In this document: positions 8,740 to 17,133 of the stretch, in pieces
How the letters are laid out: every line of letters starts with the position of its first letter
Numbering within the stretch: position 1 is the stretch's first letter
Source of the DNA: 73-13 sp035556075
GTDB taxonomy: Bacteria; Actinomycetota; Actinomycetes; Actinomycetales; Microbacteriaceae
Assembly: GCA_035556075.1 (NCBI GenBank)
Contig: DATMFQ010000011.1
Location: 4,195 to 68,194, forward strand
Direction of reading: 5' to 3'
DNA: 64,000 bases
Translations under genes and position numbers: made by a program
The notes under the pieces: generated by a model
Seen by the model: the letters and a program-made list of their open reading frames with translations, nothing else
What the model was told of the DNA's origin: nothing
Database searches by the model: none

Positions 8740-9978
8740 ATGCCGTCGACGAGGGCGCATGCCATCTCCGATGTCGGACTGACCCGGAGCAACAACCAGG
8801 ACAGCGGCTACGCGGGACGGAGCCTCTTCGTCGTCGCGGACGGCATGGGTGGGCACGCCGGCGGCGATGTCGCCTCCGCGGTCGTCGTCCAGCACTTGCT
8901 GACGCTCGATGAGGAATACGCGACCCCGTCCGAGGCCGAGCAGGCGCTCCACAATGGCTTGCTGACGGCGAGCGACCAGCTCGCGGACCTCGTCGCGGAG
9001 CACCCCGAGCTCACCGGCATGGGCACGACGGTGTCGGCGATCGCGCTCGTCGGCCGCTCCGCCGTCATTGCCCACATCGGCGACTCGCGGATCTACCGGC
9101 TGCGCGACGGGCAGCTCACGCAGCTCACCAGCGACCACACCTTCGTGCAGCGCCTCGTCGAGACCGGCCGCATCACCCCGGAGGAGGCGCTCCACCACCC
9201 GCGTCGCTCGGTGCTCATGCGGGTACTCGGCGATGTCGACGCCGTCCCCGAGATCGACACGATGATCTTTGACACGCGGCCCGGCGACCGCTGGCTGCTG
9301 TGCTCGGACGGGCTCGCGAGCTACGTCGAGCACGACGAGCTCACCGCGACGATGCTCGACCGGCTCCCCACGGAGTCGACGGCCGCCACGCTCCTGACGC
9401 AGAGCCTCAATGCCGGCGCTCCCGACAATGTGACGATCATCCTGCTCGACATCGGCGATGACCTCCTCCCGGTGAGCGAGACCCAGGTCGTCGGCTCCGC
9501 GAGCCAGCCCCTGCAGTTCGACCCACCAGCGCCGCGGCGGCCGAAGGGCCTGCCGGCCCTGCTGCGCCAGACATTCACCCCGCAGCCGGTGCCCGAGTCG
9601 CACTTCGAGCCCGAGACGGACGAGTATCTCGCCGCCCTCATCATCGAGGACCGGAAGCGGCTGCGACGCCGCCGGGCGACCGCGATCACGGTCGTCGTGC
9701 TCAGCATCGCCGCGATCGTCGTCGGGCTCGTCGCGGGGTACAACTACACCCAGTCCCTCTACTACGTCGGCGAGCACCTCGGCAAGGTCGCCCTCTACCG
9801 TGGCGTGCAGCAGGACCTCGGGCCGATCGAGCTGTCCCACCTCGTCACGCTGACCGACATCCTCGTCGAGGACCTGCCGCCGTATCGGCAGTCCGCGGTC
9901 ATCGCGACGATCAGCACCGACAGCCTGCAGCGCGCCGACGAGATCCTCCAGGAGCTGAGCGATGCCGCGCGGCGGTGA
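8740..9978 (+). CDS. pstP: PstP-type PP2C serine/threonine phosphatase
   Basis: This 412-residue protein has a cytoplasmic PP2C domain (residues 1-235) with the metal-binding motifs VADGMGGHAGGDVAS, GMGTTVSAIAL, HIGDSRIYRLRDGQ, LCSDGL and GAPDNVT. Then come a linker, one transmembrane helix (about residues 313-332, AITVVVLSIAAIVVGLVAGY) and an extracytoplasmic segment of about 80 residues. PstP is the partner phosphatase of PknA and PknB and dephosphorylates the kinases and their cell-division substrates. It sits between fhaB and rodA. The stop lies 17 bases inside the next gene. Confidence 0.96.
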   Translation: MPSTRAHAISDVGLTRSNNQDSGYAGRSLFVVADGMGGHAGGDVASAVVVQHLLTLDEEYATPSEAEQALHNGLLTASDQLADLVAEHPELTGMGTTVSAIALVGRSAVIAHIGDSRIYRLRDGQLTQLTSDHTFVQRLVETGRITPEEALHHPRRSVLMRVLGDVDAVPEIDTMIFDTRPGDRWLLCSDGLASYVEHDELTATMLDRLPTESTAATLLTQSLNAGAPDNVTIILLDIGDDLLPVSETQVVGSASQPLQFDPPAPRRPKGLPALLRQTFTPQPVPESHFEPETDEYLAALIIEDRKRLRRRRATAITVVVLSIAAIVVGLVAGYNYTQSLYYVGEHLGKVALYRGVQQDLGPIELSHLVTLTDILVEDLPPYRQSAVIATISTDSLQRADEILQELSDAARR

Positions 9979-11380
9979 GGGCGTCAGCACGCTGACCGGG
10001 GCGATCGTCGTGAAGCTCCGGCGACCCGCACGGCTACGCAACATTGAGCTCGGACTGCTCGCTATCGCGGTCCTCCTCGTCGGCGGGGCCTTCCTCCTCG
10101 TCGATGCGGGCGTCGGCACGACACCCGACGGCGGACTGCTCCTCCAGCTCGGCGGGCTCGTCGTGCTCCTCCTCGCCCTCCACATCGTGCTGCGGATCAC
10201 CGCCCCGGAGGCCGACCCCTTCGTCGTGCCGATCGCGACCCTGCTCAGCGGGCTCGGCACCGCCGAGATCTACCGCATCGACCTGCTGTGGGAGCGCGTG
10301 GGCTGGGCGGCCTATTCGACCCGGCAGATCGCCTGGTTGGCGATCGCCATCCTCGGCGCGATCGCGGCACTGCTCATCATCCGCAACCACCGGGTGCTGC
10401 AGCGCTACCGGTACCTCGCGATGCTCCTGGGCATCGTCCTCCTCGTGCTGCCGATGCTCCCGGGCATCGGCATGGAGGCGAACGGCGCGCGGATCTGGGT
10501 CGACCTCGGCGTCGCAAGCTTCCAGCCCGGCGAGTTCGCGAAGGTCGCGCTCGCGGTGTTCTTCGCCGGCTACCTCGTGACGGCCCGAGACTCGCTGTCC
10601 ATGGTGGGCCGCCGCTTCCTCGGCATGCGGCTGCCGCGCGCGCGCGACTTCGGGCCGCTCATCATCGTGTTCGCCGCCTCGATGGTCGTCCTCGTCGTGC
10701 AGCGCGACCTCGGCACGGCGCTGCTGTACTTCGGGCTCTTCCTCGTCATGCTCTACGTCGCGACCGGCCGCTCGAGCTGGATCGTCATCGGCCTCGCCCT
10801 CTTCGGGGTCGGCGCCTACGTCGCGACGACCACGCTCGACTATGTGGGGCGTCGGATCAATGGCTGGCTCGACGCCTTCAACCCCGAGTTCATCAGTGAC
10901 CAGAGCTTCCAGCTCGTGCAGGGCCTCTTCGGCATCTCGGCGGGCGGCATGTTCGGCACGGGGCTCGGCCGCGGCCGCCCGGACCTCACCCCGCTGGCCG
11001 AGAGCGACTTCATCATCGCCTCCCTCGGCGAGGAGATCGGGCTCGTCGGCCTGTTCGCGATCCTCGCGGTGTACCTGCTCTTCGTCGGTCGGGCCTTCCG
11101 CATCGCCTTCGCCGGCTCCGACGACTTCGGGCGCCTGCTCGCGGTCGGCCTCGGCTTCGTCGTCGCACTGCAGGTCTTCATCGTCGTCGGCGGCGTGACG
11201 CGCGTCATCCCACTGACGGGCCTGACCACCCCATTCCTCGCCGCTGGTGGCTCGTCACTCGTGGCGAACTGGATCATTGTCGCGCTGCTGCTGCGCCTGT
11301 CGGACGGCGTGCGGAGCGGGCCAAGGATCATCGTCGAGTCGGAGACCGGCGACCAGCCCAGGCTGGTGGTGGGCGAATGA
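9962..11380 (+). CDS. rodA: SEDS-family peptidoglycan glycosyltransferase (RodA/FtsW type)
   Basis: This 472-residue polytopic protein has about ten hydrophobic segments and SEDS landmarks: RIWVDLGVASFQPGEFAKVA, VVLVVQRDLGTALLYFGLFL (the Arg-Asp pair region), and LAESDFIIASLGEEIGLVG near the C-terminus. SEDS proteins polymerise lipid II into glycan strands and work with a class B penicillin-binding protein. Here that is the pbpA gene immediately downstream, with a 4-base overlap. The RodA rather than FtsW name follows the cluster position and is an inference. The chosen ATG overlaps pstP by 17 bases, and a GTG slightly downstream is an alternative. Confidence 0.94.
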   Translation: MPRGGEGVSTLTGAIVVKLRRPARLRNIELGLLAIAVLLVGGAFLLVDAGVGTTPDGGLLLQLGGLVVLLLALHIVLRITAPEADPFVVPIATLLSGLGTAEIYRIDLLWERVGWAAYSTRQIAWLAIAILGAIAALLIIRNHRVLQRYRYLAMLLGIVLLVLPMLPGIGMEANGARIWVDLGVASFQPGEFAKVALAVFFAGYLVTARDSLSMVGRRFLGMRLPRARDFGPLIIVFAASMVVLVVQRDLGTALLYFGLFLVMLYVATGRSSWIVIGLALFGVGAYVATTTLDYVGRRINGWLDAFNPEFISDQSFQLVQGLFGISAGGMFGTGLGRGRPDLTPLAESDFIIASLGEEIGLVGLFAILAVYLLFVGRAFRIAFAGSDDFGRLLAVGLGFVVALQVFIVVGGVTRVIPLTGLTTPFLAAGGSSLVANWIIVALLLRLSDGVRSGPRIIVESETGDQPRLVVGE

Positions 11381-12840
11381 GCGCAGCGATGATGAAGGAA
11401 TTGCGGCGCACGAGCGTCGTCGTGCTCGTCATGATCGCGAGTCTCTTCGTGTCGACGTCGATCATCCAGGTGGTCTCCGCCGAGGAGCTGCGCGACCACC
11501 CGCGCAACAGTCGCACCTTCTACGCGAACCTGTCCGTCAACCGCGGCCCCATCCTCGTCGAGGGCACTCCGGTCGCCTACTCGGTCCCGATCGACGGCCC
11601 GATCGCCTACCAGCGCGTGTACGACAACGGAGCCCTCTACGCGCCGGTCACCGGCTACCTCACGATCGGCCAGGGCAACACGGGGCTCGAGGCCGAGATG
11701 AACAGCTACCTCACGGGGTCGACCGGCGGCCAGTTCTTCGACCAGGTCTCCGCCGTGCTGACGGGACAGAAGCCGCAGGGCGCCGCGGTCGAGACGACGA
11801 TCCTCGCCTCGGTGCAGCAGGCGGCCTGGGATGCCCTCGGCGACTACGAGGGCGCGGTCATCGCCCTCGACCCGCAGACGAACAAGATCCTCGCGATGGT
11901 GTCGAAACCGACGTTCGACCCGAACACGCTCGCCGTCCATGACACGACCGCAGTGATCAACCAGTACAACGCGCTGCTCGACGACCCGATGGATCCCCTC
12001 ATCAATCGGACGATGAACGGCGACCTCGACCCGCCCGGCTCCGTCTTCAAGCTCGTCACCGCCGCGGCCGCGCTCGAGGCCGGCTACCCGCCGGAGTACA
12101 CACTGCCGAACCCGGCCGTGCTCGACCTCCCGCAGACCGACCACGTCGTGTACAACCACAGCCGCGGCCGCTGCGGGGTCGGCGAGACGGTGACGATCTT
12201 CGATGCCGTCCGACTGTCCTGCAACATCCCGATGGCCGAGCTCGGCCAGCAGCTCACGTACCGCACGATCCGCGACCAGGCCGTCGCCTTCGGCTTCGAC
12301 GAGTCCGTCGGCGTCCCGATGGCGTCGACGCCGAGCGTCTACCCGCGGGTGCTGGATGAGCCACGGACCATGCTCAGCGCCTTCGGGCAGGGTGACGTGC
12401 GCGCCTCCCCGCTGCAAATGGCGATGATCGCGAGCGCGATCGCCAACGGTGGGACCATGATGCAGCCAAGCCTCGTCGAGGCGGTCGTCTCACCGGACCA
12501 GACCACGCTGCAGCGATTCGAGCCGGAGCCGATCGGTCAGCCGATCAGCACAGGCACGGCACGGGCGTTGACTGCCATGATGGTGGCGAGCGTCGAGAGT
12601 GGGGCCGCGAGTGACGCCGCGATCCCGGGGCTCGCGGTCGCCGGCAAGACGGGGACCGCCGAAAACGGGCCCGATGAACCATACTCACTGTGGTTCGTCG
12701 GGTTCGCGCCCGCCGACAATCCCCGGGTCGCCGTCGCCGTCGTGGTGCAGGATGGCGGGGCACTCGGGCAGACCGGCAGCGGCGCGGCAATTGCGGCACC
12801 AATTGGAAAGGCAGTGATCGAGGCGGTGATGGCACGTTGA
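11377..12840 (+). CDS. pbpA: Class B penicillin-binding protein (PbpA), transpeptidase
   Basis: The protein has 487 residues, one N-terminal membrane anchor (about residues 10-30) and the pedestal domain. The transpeptidase domain has the three active-site motifs: DPPGSVFKL (SxxK), LSCNIP (SxN) and AGKTGTAENG (KTG). It crosslinks peptidoglycan outside the membrane and partners the preceding SEDS polymerase. In mycobacteria this PBP is needed for correct septation. The gene overlaps rodA by four bases (ATGA) and the next kinase gene by four bases (TTGA), so the cluster is translationally coupled. Confidence 0.96.
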   Translation: MSAAMMKELRRTSVVVLVMIASLFVSTSIIQVVSAEELRDHPRNSRTFYANLSVNRGPILVEGTPVAYSVPIDGPIAYQRVYDNGALYAPVTGYLTIGQGNTGLEAEMNSYLTGSTGGQFFDQVSAVLTGQKPQGAAVETTILASVQQAAWDALGDYEGAVIALDPQTNKILAMVSKPTFDPNTLAVHDTTAVINQYNALLDDPMDPLINRTMNGDLDPPGSVFKLVTAAAALEAGYPPEYTLPNPAVLDLPQTDHVVYNHSRGRCGVGETVTIFDAVRLSCNIPMAELGQQLTYRTIRDQAVAFGFDESVGVPMASTPSVYPRVLDEPRTMLSAFGQGDVRASPLQMAMIASAIANGGTMMQPSLVEAVVSPDQTTLQRFEPEPIGQPISTGTARALTAMMVASVESGAASDAAIPGLAVAGKTGTAENGPDEPYSLWFVGFAPADNPRVAVAVVVQDGGALGQTGSGAAIAAPIGKAVIEAVMAR

Positions 12841-14525
12841 GACCGACGAATGGCATGACCTTCGGCGGCCGCTACCAGCTCGGCAGCCGCATCGCGATCG
12901 GCGGCATGGGTGAGGTGTGGCAGGCCACGGACCTCGTCATCGAGCGCACCGTCGCGATCAAGATTCTCAAAGAGGAATACACGGGCGATCCCGGCTTCCT
13001 CGAGCGATTCCGCGCCGAGGCCCGCCACGCCGCCCTCGTCAACCACGAGGGCATCGCCAATGTGTACGACTACGGCGAGGAGGACGGCAGCGCCTTCCTC
13101 GTCATGGAGCTCGTGCCCGGCGAGGCGCTGTCCGCGCTCATCGAGCGGGACCGCGCGCTGCCCGTCGACCGCGTGCTCGACATCGTGGCGCAGACGGCCG
13201 CGGCACTCCACGCCGCCCACAGCGCCGGCCTCGTCCACCGCGACATCAAGCCGGGCAACCTCCTCATCACACCGGACGGTCGGGTGAAGATCACCGACTT
13301 CGGCATCGCGCGCATCGCCGACCAGGTGCCGCTGACGGCAACTGGTCAGGTCATGGGGACCGTGCAGTACCTCTCGCCCGAGCAGGCCAGCGGCAAGCCG
13401 GCCTCGCCCGCGACGGACATCTACTCGCTCGGCATCGTCGCCTACGAGGCGCTCGCCGGGAAGCGCCCCTTCACGGGCGAGTCGCAGGTGGCGATCGCGA
13501 TGGCGCAGATCAATGACACCGCGCCCGAGCTGCCACCGTCGATCCCGGAGCCGGTGCGCAACCTGGTCACCGCCTGCATCGCGAAGCATCCGAAGGACCG
13601 CCCGGCGAGCGCGGCGCACCTCGCGCGCGCCGCCCAATTCCTGCGTCGCGGTGATGTCGCGGCGGCCGCGACGGCGGTGCCGGGTGTCCTGAGCACGGGC
13701 ACGCTCGCGTCCGTTGCGGCGGGCGCGGCGACGGCCGGCACCGCGGCGACCCGGGTGCTCGGCAGCCCCCCGCCGCCGGTAGCGGAGGCCCCCCCGCGGG
13801 GTCGCACGAGCCCGTGGGTGTGGGCGCTCATCGCCGTCGTCGGTGTCCTCGTCGCCGCCCTCATCGTCGTCGTCATTGCCATTGTGTCGAATGCGGGGGA
13901 CGAGCCCGCCCCGCCGCCCGCGACGAGCAGTTCCCCGGGCCCGACCGCGACGCGGCCTACCCCGTCGAGCACGCCGACCAACACGACGATCCCGCTGAAC
14001 CGGGACGACCTCATCGGCAAGACGCAGCCGGAGGTGCAGGGCTATCTCACGGCGCTCGGCCTCGTCCTCGATCCGGTCGTTGGGACGGTCGCGCCCGACT
14101 CGTCACAGAACGGGCTCGCCTACGAGGTGTCGCCCTCCGGTCAGGTGACCAAGGGCCAGGTCATCACGGTGAAGTTCTACGCACCGTATGCCGCCCCGCA
14201 GCCGACCCTCGGCAGCCCCGCACCACTGTCCGCCGACCCCACCTCGAACCCCGGTCACCCCTACAAGCCGGCCGACACCGTGACGATCAGCTGGCCCGCC
14301 TACACCGAGTGCACCGGGGACTACCCGCTCGCCAGCTACGGCTTCTCCATCCAGGTGACCGGGAGCGACCCGGTCATCGATGAGGTCGCTCCGGACGTGC
14401 GCGCGCGGCAGATCACGCTCGGCGGCGCCGGTCAGACCACGACGATCACGTACTACGCGAACTGCAGCGGCGTGCTCTCCCCGGCGAGCGCACCGCTGGA
14501 GCTCGTCGTCCCCGAGGACGACTGA
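12837..14525 (+). CDS. pknA: Membrane Ser/Thr protein kinase (PknA position) with PASTA-like and extra C-terminal domain
   Basis: The open frame extends back into pbpA. I place the start at the TTG (12837) overlapping the pbpA stop, giving 562 residues beginning MRPTNGMTFGGRYQLG, and the ATG at 12855 is an alternative. The kinase domain has GSRIAIGGMGEVW, the catalytic Lys in VAIKIL, HRDIKPGNLL and DFGIA. A Pro-rich linker and a membrane helix (about residues 325-350) lead to one PASTA-like repeat (DLIGKTQPEVQGYLTALGL). A further domain of about 120 residues follows, containing two cysteines (YTECTGDY, YYANCSG). Mycobacterial PknA has no PASTA domain, so the outside part is larger than that reference. 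The likely role is control of elongation and division together with PknB. Confidence 0.93.
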   Translation: MRPTNGMTFGGRYQLGSRIAIGGMGEVWQATDLVIERTVAIKILKEEYTGDPGFLERFRAEARHAALVNHEGIANVYDYGEEDGSAFLVMELVPGEALSALIERDRALPVDRVLDIVAQTAAALHAAHSAGLVHRDIKPGNLLITPDGRVKITDFGIARIADQVPLTATGQVMGTVQYLSPEQASGKPASPATDIYSLGIVAYEALAGKRPFTGESQVAIAMAQINDTAPELPPSIPEPVRNLVTACIAKHPKDRPASAAHLARAAQFLRRGDVAAAATAVPGVLSTGTLASVAAGAATAGTAATRVLGSPPPPVAEAPPRGRTSPWVWALIAVVGVLVAALIVVVIAIVSNAGDEPAPPPATSSSPGPTATRPTPSSTPTNTTIPLNRDDLIGKTQPEVQGYLTALGLVLDPVVGTVAPDSSQNGLAYEVSPSGQVTKGQVITVKFYAPYAAPQPTLGSPAPLSADPTSNPGHPYKPADTVTISWPAYTECTGDYPLASYGFSIQVTGSDPVIDEVAPDVRARQITLGGAGQTTTITYYANCSGVLSPASAPLELVVPEDD

Positions 14526-14534
14526 CTCGGTGCC

Positions 14535-14584
14535 CCTCAGTCACCGCTCGCTAGACTCTCGAAATACTTTTTTTGTGACTGAGG
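14535..14584 (+). promoter_or_regulatory. Inverted repeat overlapping the pknB ribosome-binding site, with a TAGACT box and a T-run
   Basis: CCTCAGTCAC (14535-14544) is the perfect complement of GTGACTGAGG (14575-14584), with a 30-base loop. The right arm covers the first part of the GAGGAG ribosome site (14581-14586), five bases before the pknB GTG. The loop contains TAGACT (a possible -10 box) and a run of seven T residues, which is unusual in this GC-rich DNA. The pairing could limit translation of pknB relative to the upstream genes. The effect is inferred. Confidence 0.5.
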
Positions 14585-14591
14585 AGCCGTC

Positions 14592-16301
14592 GTGACCGAA
14601 GGGCTAGCCGAGAGCGTGCGCACGCTCGCCGGGCGGTACGAGCTCGGCGAGCCCATTGGGCACGGCGGCATGTCCGATGTGTTCCTCGGCACGGACACGC
14701 GGCTCGGCCGTCGCGTCGCGATCAAGCTGCTGCACGCGGAGCTCGCGGAGGACCCGCAGTTTCGGGTGCGGTTCCGGCGCGAGGCGCAGGACGCCGCGAA
14801 GATGACGCACCCGACGATCGTGCGCATCTTCGACGCGGGCGAGGAAGCGGTCACCGATACCGACGGTGCGGAGCGGCTCGTCCCATTCATCGTCATGGAG
14901 CACATCGACGGCGAGCTGCTCAGCGCCGTCATCGCCCGCGGCCCGGTCCCCGCGGAGGAGTCGGCGCGGATCGTCGAGCAGATCCTCACCGCGCTCGAGT
15001 ACTCACACCGCGCAGGCATCGTCCACCGCGACATCAAGCCCGGCAACGTCATGCTCACCCCCGGTGGGCAGGTCAAGGTCATGGACTTCGGCATCGCCCG
15101 GGCGATCTCCGATTCGGCGGCGACGATCGCCGAGACGAGCGGGATCGTCGGCACCGCGCAGTACTTCTCGCCCGAGCAGGCGCGCGGCGTCGCGATCGAC
15201 GCGCGCAGCGACCTCTACTCGACCGGCGTCGTCCTCTTCGAGCTCCTCACGGGGCGTGCGCCATTCGGCGGCGACAACCCGGTGGCGGTCGCCTACCAGC
15301 ATGTGAATGCTGCGCCGCCGATCCCGAGCACGCTCGCCGCCGGCATCACCCCGGCCCTCGACGCCGTCGTCCTCAAGTCGCTCGCGAAGGAGCCCGCCGA
15401 GCGATACCCGTCCGCTGCCGACTTCCGCGCCGACCTCAGCGCCGCGGTCACCGGCGACCTCGCCGTCAAGCGGGCGCCGCGCGCCGACGAGTTCTCCGCC
15501 GCCCTCTTCGGCTCGCAGGCCGCCGCCGCGCAGGCCGCACAGCGGCAACTGTCCACCGATGTCGACGACCGCGCGCTACGGACGCAGTCCGGGCCGCCCG
15601 TGCTGTGGCTGTGGGCGGGCATCGTCGTCCTGCTCGGGATCACGGCCGCCGTCATCTACTGGGTGTTCACGCTCCAGCCGCAGAACCTCGCCCAGGACCT
15701 CGTCGTCGAAGTCCCCGACGTCGTCGGCACCCGATTCGAGGACGGCGTCAACCGGCTCGTCGACGAGAACGGCCTCGTCGTCGTCCGCGTCGACGAGGCG
15801 AACGAGACGGTCGCCTCGGGGCTCATCCTGCGCACCGAGCCGAGCGCCGGCACGACGGTGGAGCGCGGCCAGCAAGTCCAGGTATTCGTCTCGAGTGGTC
15901 CGTCCCCCGTCGACATCCCGGACGTGTCGCGGATGGATGAGGCGAGCGCTCGTGCCACGCTCGAGGGCGTCGGATTCCAAGTGGGGACCGTGACGACGAG
16001 CACCTCCGTCGATGTGCCCGCCGGGCTCGTCGTCAGCAGTGACCCGGTCGGGGGCAGCGGCGCACCGCCGGCGACCCTCGGCACGGTCATCAACCTCGTG
16101 GTGTCGAACGGCCTCGTGACCGTGCCCGACATGGTCGGCAAGCCGCTCGCGGAGGCGAACACGGTCTTCTCGAACCTGCGGCTGCAGATCACCAACACCA
16201 CGTGGGACGCCTCCTGCACGGGCCTGACGCTCAAGGCGCAGTCGATCGTCGGGGACGTCGCCCAGGGCTCGCCGATCTCGCTCGTCTCCTGCCAGCCGTA
16301 G
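14592..16301 (+). CDS. pknB: PASTA-domain Ser/Thr protein kinase PknB
   Basis: This 569-residue protein starts at a GTG with a GAGGAG ribosome site. The kinase domain (residues 15-275) has GEPIGHGGMSDVF, VAIKLL, HRDIKPGNVML and VMDFGIARAISD. The TxxQY activation segment reads SGIVGTAQYFSPEQARG. A transmembrane helix (about residues 338-358, LWLWAGIVVLLGITAAVIYW) leads to three extracellular PASTA repeats (VEVPDVVGTRFEDGV, VDIPDVSRMDEASA, VTVPDMVGKPLAEA) plus a partial fourth. PASTA repeats sense muropeptides or lipid II, and the kinase phosphorylates division and wall-synthesis proteins. It ends the operon and is convergent with trpG. Confidence 0.97.
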   Translation: MTEGLAESVRTLAGRYELGEPIGHGGMSDVFLGTDTRLGRRVAIKLLHAELAEDPQFRVRFRREAQDAAKMTHPTIVRIFDAGEEAVTDTDGAERLVPFIVMEHIDGELLSAVIARGPVPAEESARIVEQILTALEYSHRAGIVHRDIKPGNVMLTPGGQVKVMDFGIARAISDSAATIAETSGIVGTAQYFSPEQARGVAIDARSDLYSTGVVLFELLTGRAPFGGDNPVAVAYQHVNAAPPIPSTLAAGITPALDAVVLKSLAKEPAERYPSAADFRADLSAAVTGDLAVKRAPRADEFSAALFGSQAAAAQAAQRQLSTDVDDRALRTQSGPPVLWLWAGIVVLLGITAAVIYWVFTLQPQNLAQDLVVEVPDVVGTRFEDGVNRLVDENGLVVVRVDEANETVASGLILRTEPSAGTTVERGQQVQVFVSSGPSPVDIPDVSRMDEASARATLEGVGFQVGTVTTSTSVDVPAGLVVSSDPVGGSGAPPATLGTVINLVVSNGLVTVPDMVGKPLAEANTVFSNLRLQITNTTWDASCTGLTLKAQSIVGDVAQGSPISLVSCQP

Positions 16302-16336
16302 CGGCAGGCGGTACGCGGGAAGCCGCCGCGACCGGA

Positions 16337-16972
16337 CTACCCCGTGACGAGTGGCGAGCGCCCGCGGGCCCGCTCGGCGGCCTCCGGGAGGCCCGCGACG
16401 GCGAGCCAGTTGCCGAGCATCTGGTAGCCGCCCTCGGTGAGCACCGACTCGGGGTGGAACTGCACGCCGTAGATCGGCCGCGCGACGTGTCGAAGGCCCA
16501 TGATGACGCCCCCGTCGGTGCGGGCGGTGACGATGAGCTCCTCGGGCACGGTGCCGTCGACGACGGCGAGCGAGTGGTAGCGCGTCGCGGTGAAGGGCTG
16601 CGGGACCCCGGCGTAGAAGGCGCTGTCGTCGTGGACGATGCGCGAGGTCTTGCCGTGCATGAGCTCCTCGGCGTGCGTAACGACGGCGCCGAGCGCCTCC
16701 GCGATCGCCTGGTGGCCGAGGCAGACACCGAGCAGCGGCTGCCCCGACTCGACCGCGGCGCGCACGACCTCGATGCTGACGCCCGCGTCGGTGGGCGTGC
16801 CGGGCCCGGGGGAGATGAGGACGCCGTCGTAGTCGGGGAGCCGGTCGAGCACGCCGGCCGCGTCAGTGGCGTCGTTGCGGATGACCGTCGTCTCGGCGCC
16901 GAGCTCGAGCAGGTACCCGTTCAGCGTGTAGACGAAGCTGTCGTAATTGTCGATCACGAGGACCCTGGTCAT
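16337..16972 (-). CDS. trpG: Glutamine amidotransferase of anthranilate/aminodeoxychorismate synthase (TrpG/PabA)
   Basis: This 211-residue class I glutamine amidotransferase has the nucleophile motif GVCLGHQAIAEALG and the His-Glu pair in VQFHPESVLTEGG. The N-terminus MTRVLVIDNYDSFVYTLNGY and SPGPGTPTDAG are typical of TrpG/PabA. It supplies ammonia from glutamine to a TrpE or PabB partner, which is not in the window, as is usual for this conserved location beside pknB. Its start overlaps the stop of the 54-aa gene upstream (ATGA). The 35-base gap to the convergent pknB contains a GGCGG/CCGCC hairpin that may end both transcripts. Confidence 0.95.
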   Translation of the reverse strand: MTRVLVIDNYDSFVYTLNGYLLELGAETTVIRNDATDAAGVLDRLPDYDGVLISPGPGTPTDAGVSIEVVRAAVESGQPLLGVCLGHQAIAEALGAVVTHAEELMHGKTSRIVHDDSAFYAGVPQPFTATRYHSLAVVDGTVPEELIVTARTDGGVIMGLRHVARPIYGVQFHPESVLTEGGYQMLGNWLAVAGLPEAAERARGRSPLVTG

Positions 16973-17133
16973 GTCGCACCTCCGACGGTCGAGTCTGGCA
17001 CGAAGAAGGTCGTGTCAATCCACGGGAAGATCCAGAGCACGCACGCGGTGAGCACCCCCGCGACAAGGAGGACGAGGAGGAGGACTCGGACCCACACGGG
17101 TCCGGGCAGGGCACGCCACAGCGCCGCGTACAT
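16969..17133 (-). CDS. 54-residue single-span membrane protein between sortase and trpG
   Basis: A short frame starts at the ATG at 17133, where it overlaps the sortase stop by one base (TGATG), and ends by overlapping the trpG start (ATGA). The product is MYAALWRALPGPVWVRVLLL followed by the rest of one strongly hydrophobic helix, an aromatic FPWIDTTFFVP segment and a short tail. Coupling on both sides, and a membrane helix in a gap that would otherwise be empty, argue for a real gene. No function is recognised. A place in the sortase/division neighbourhood suggests an envelope role. Confidence 0.75.
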   Translation of the reverse strand: MYAALWRALPGPVWVRVLLLVLLVAGVLTACVLWIFPWIDTTFFVPDSTVGGAT

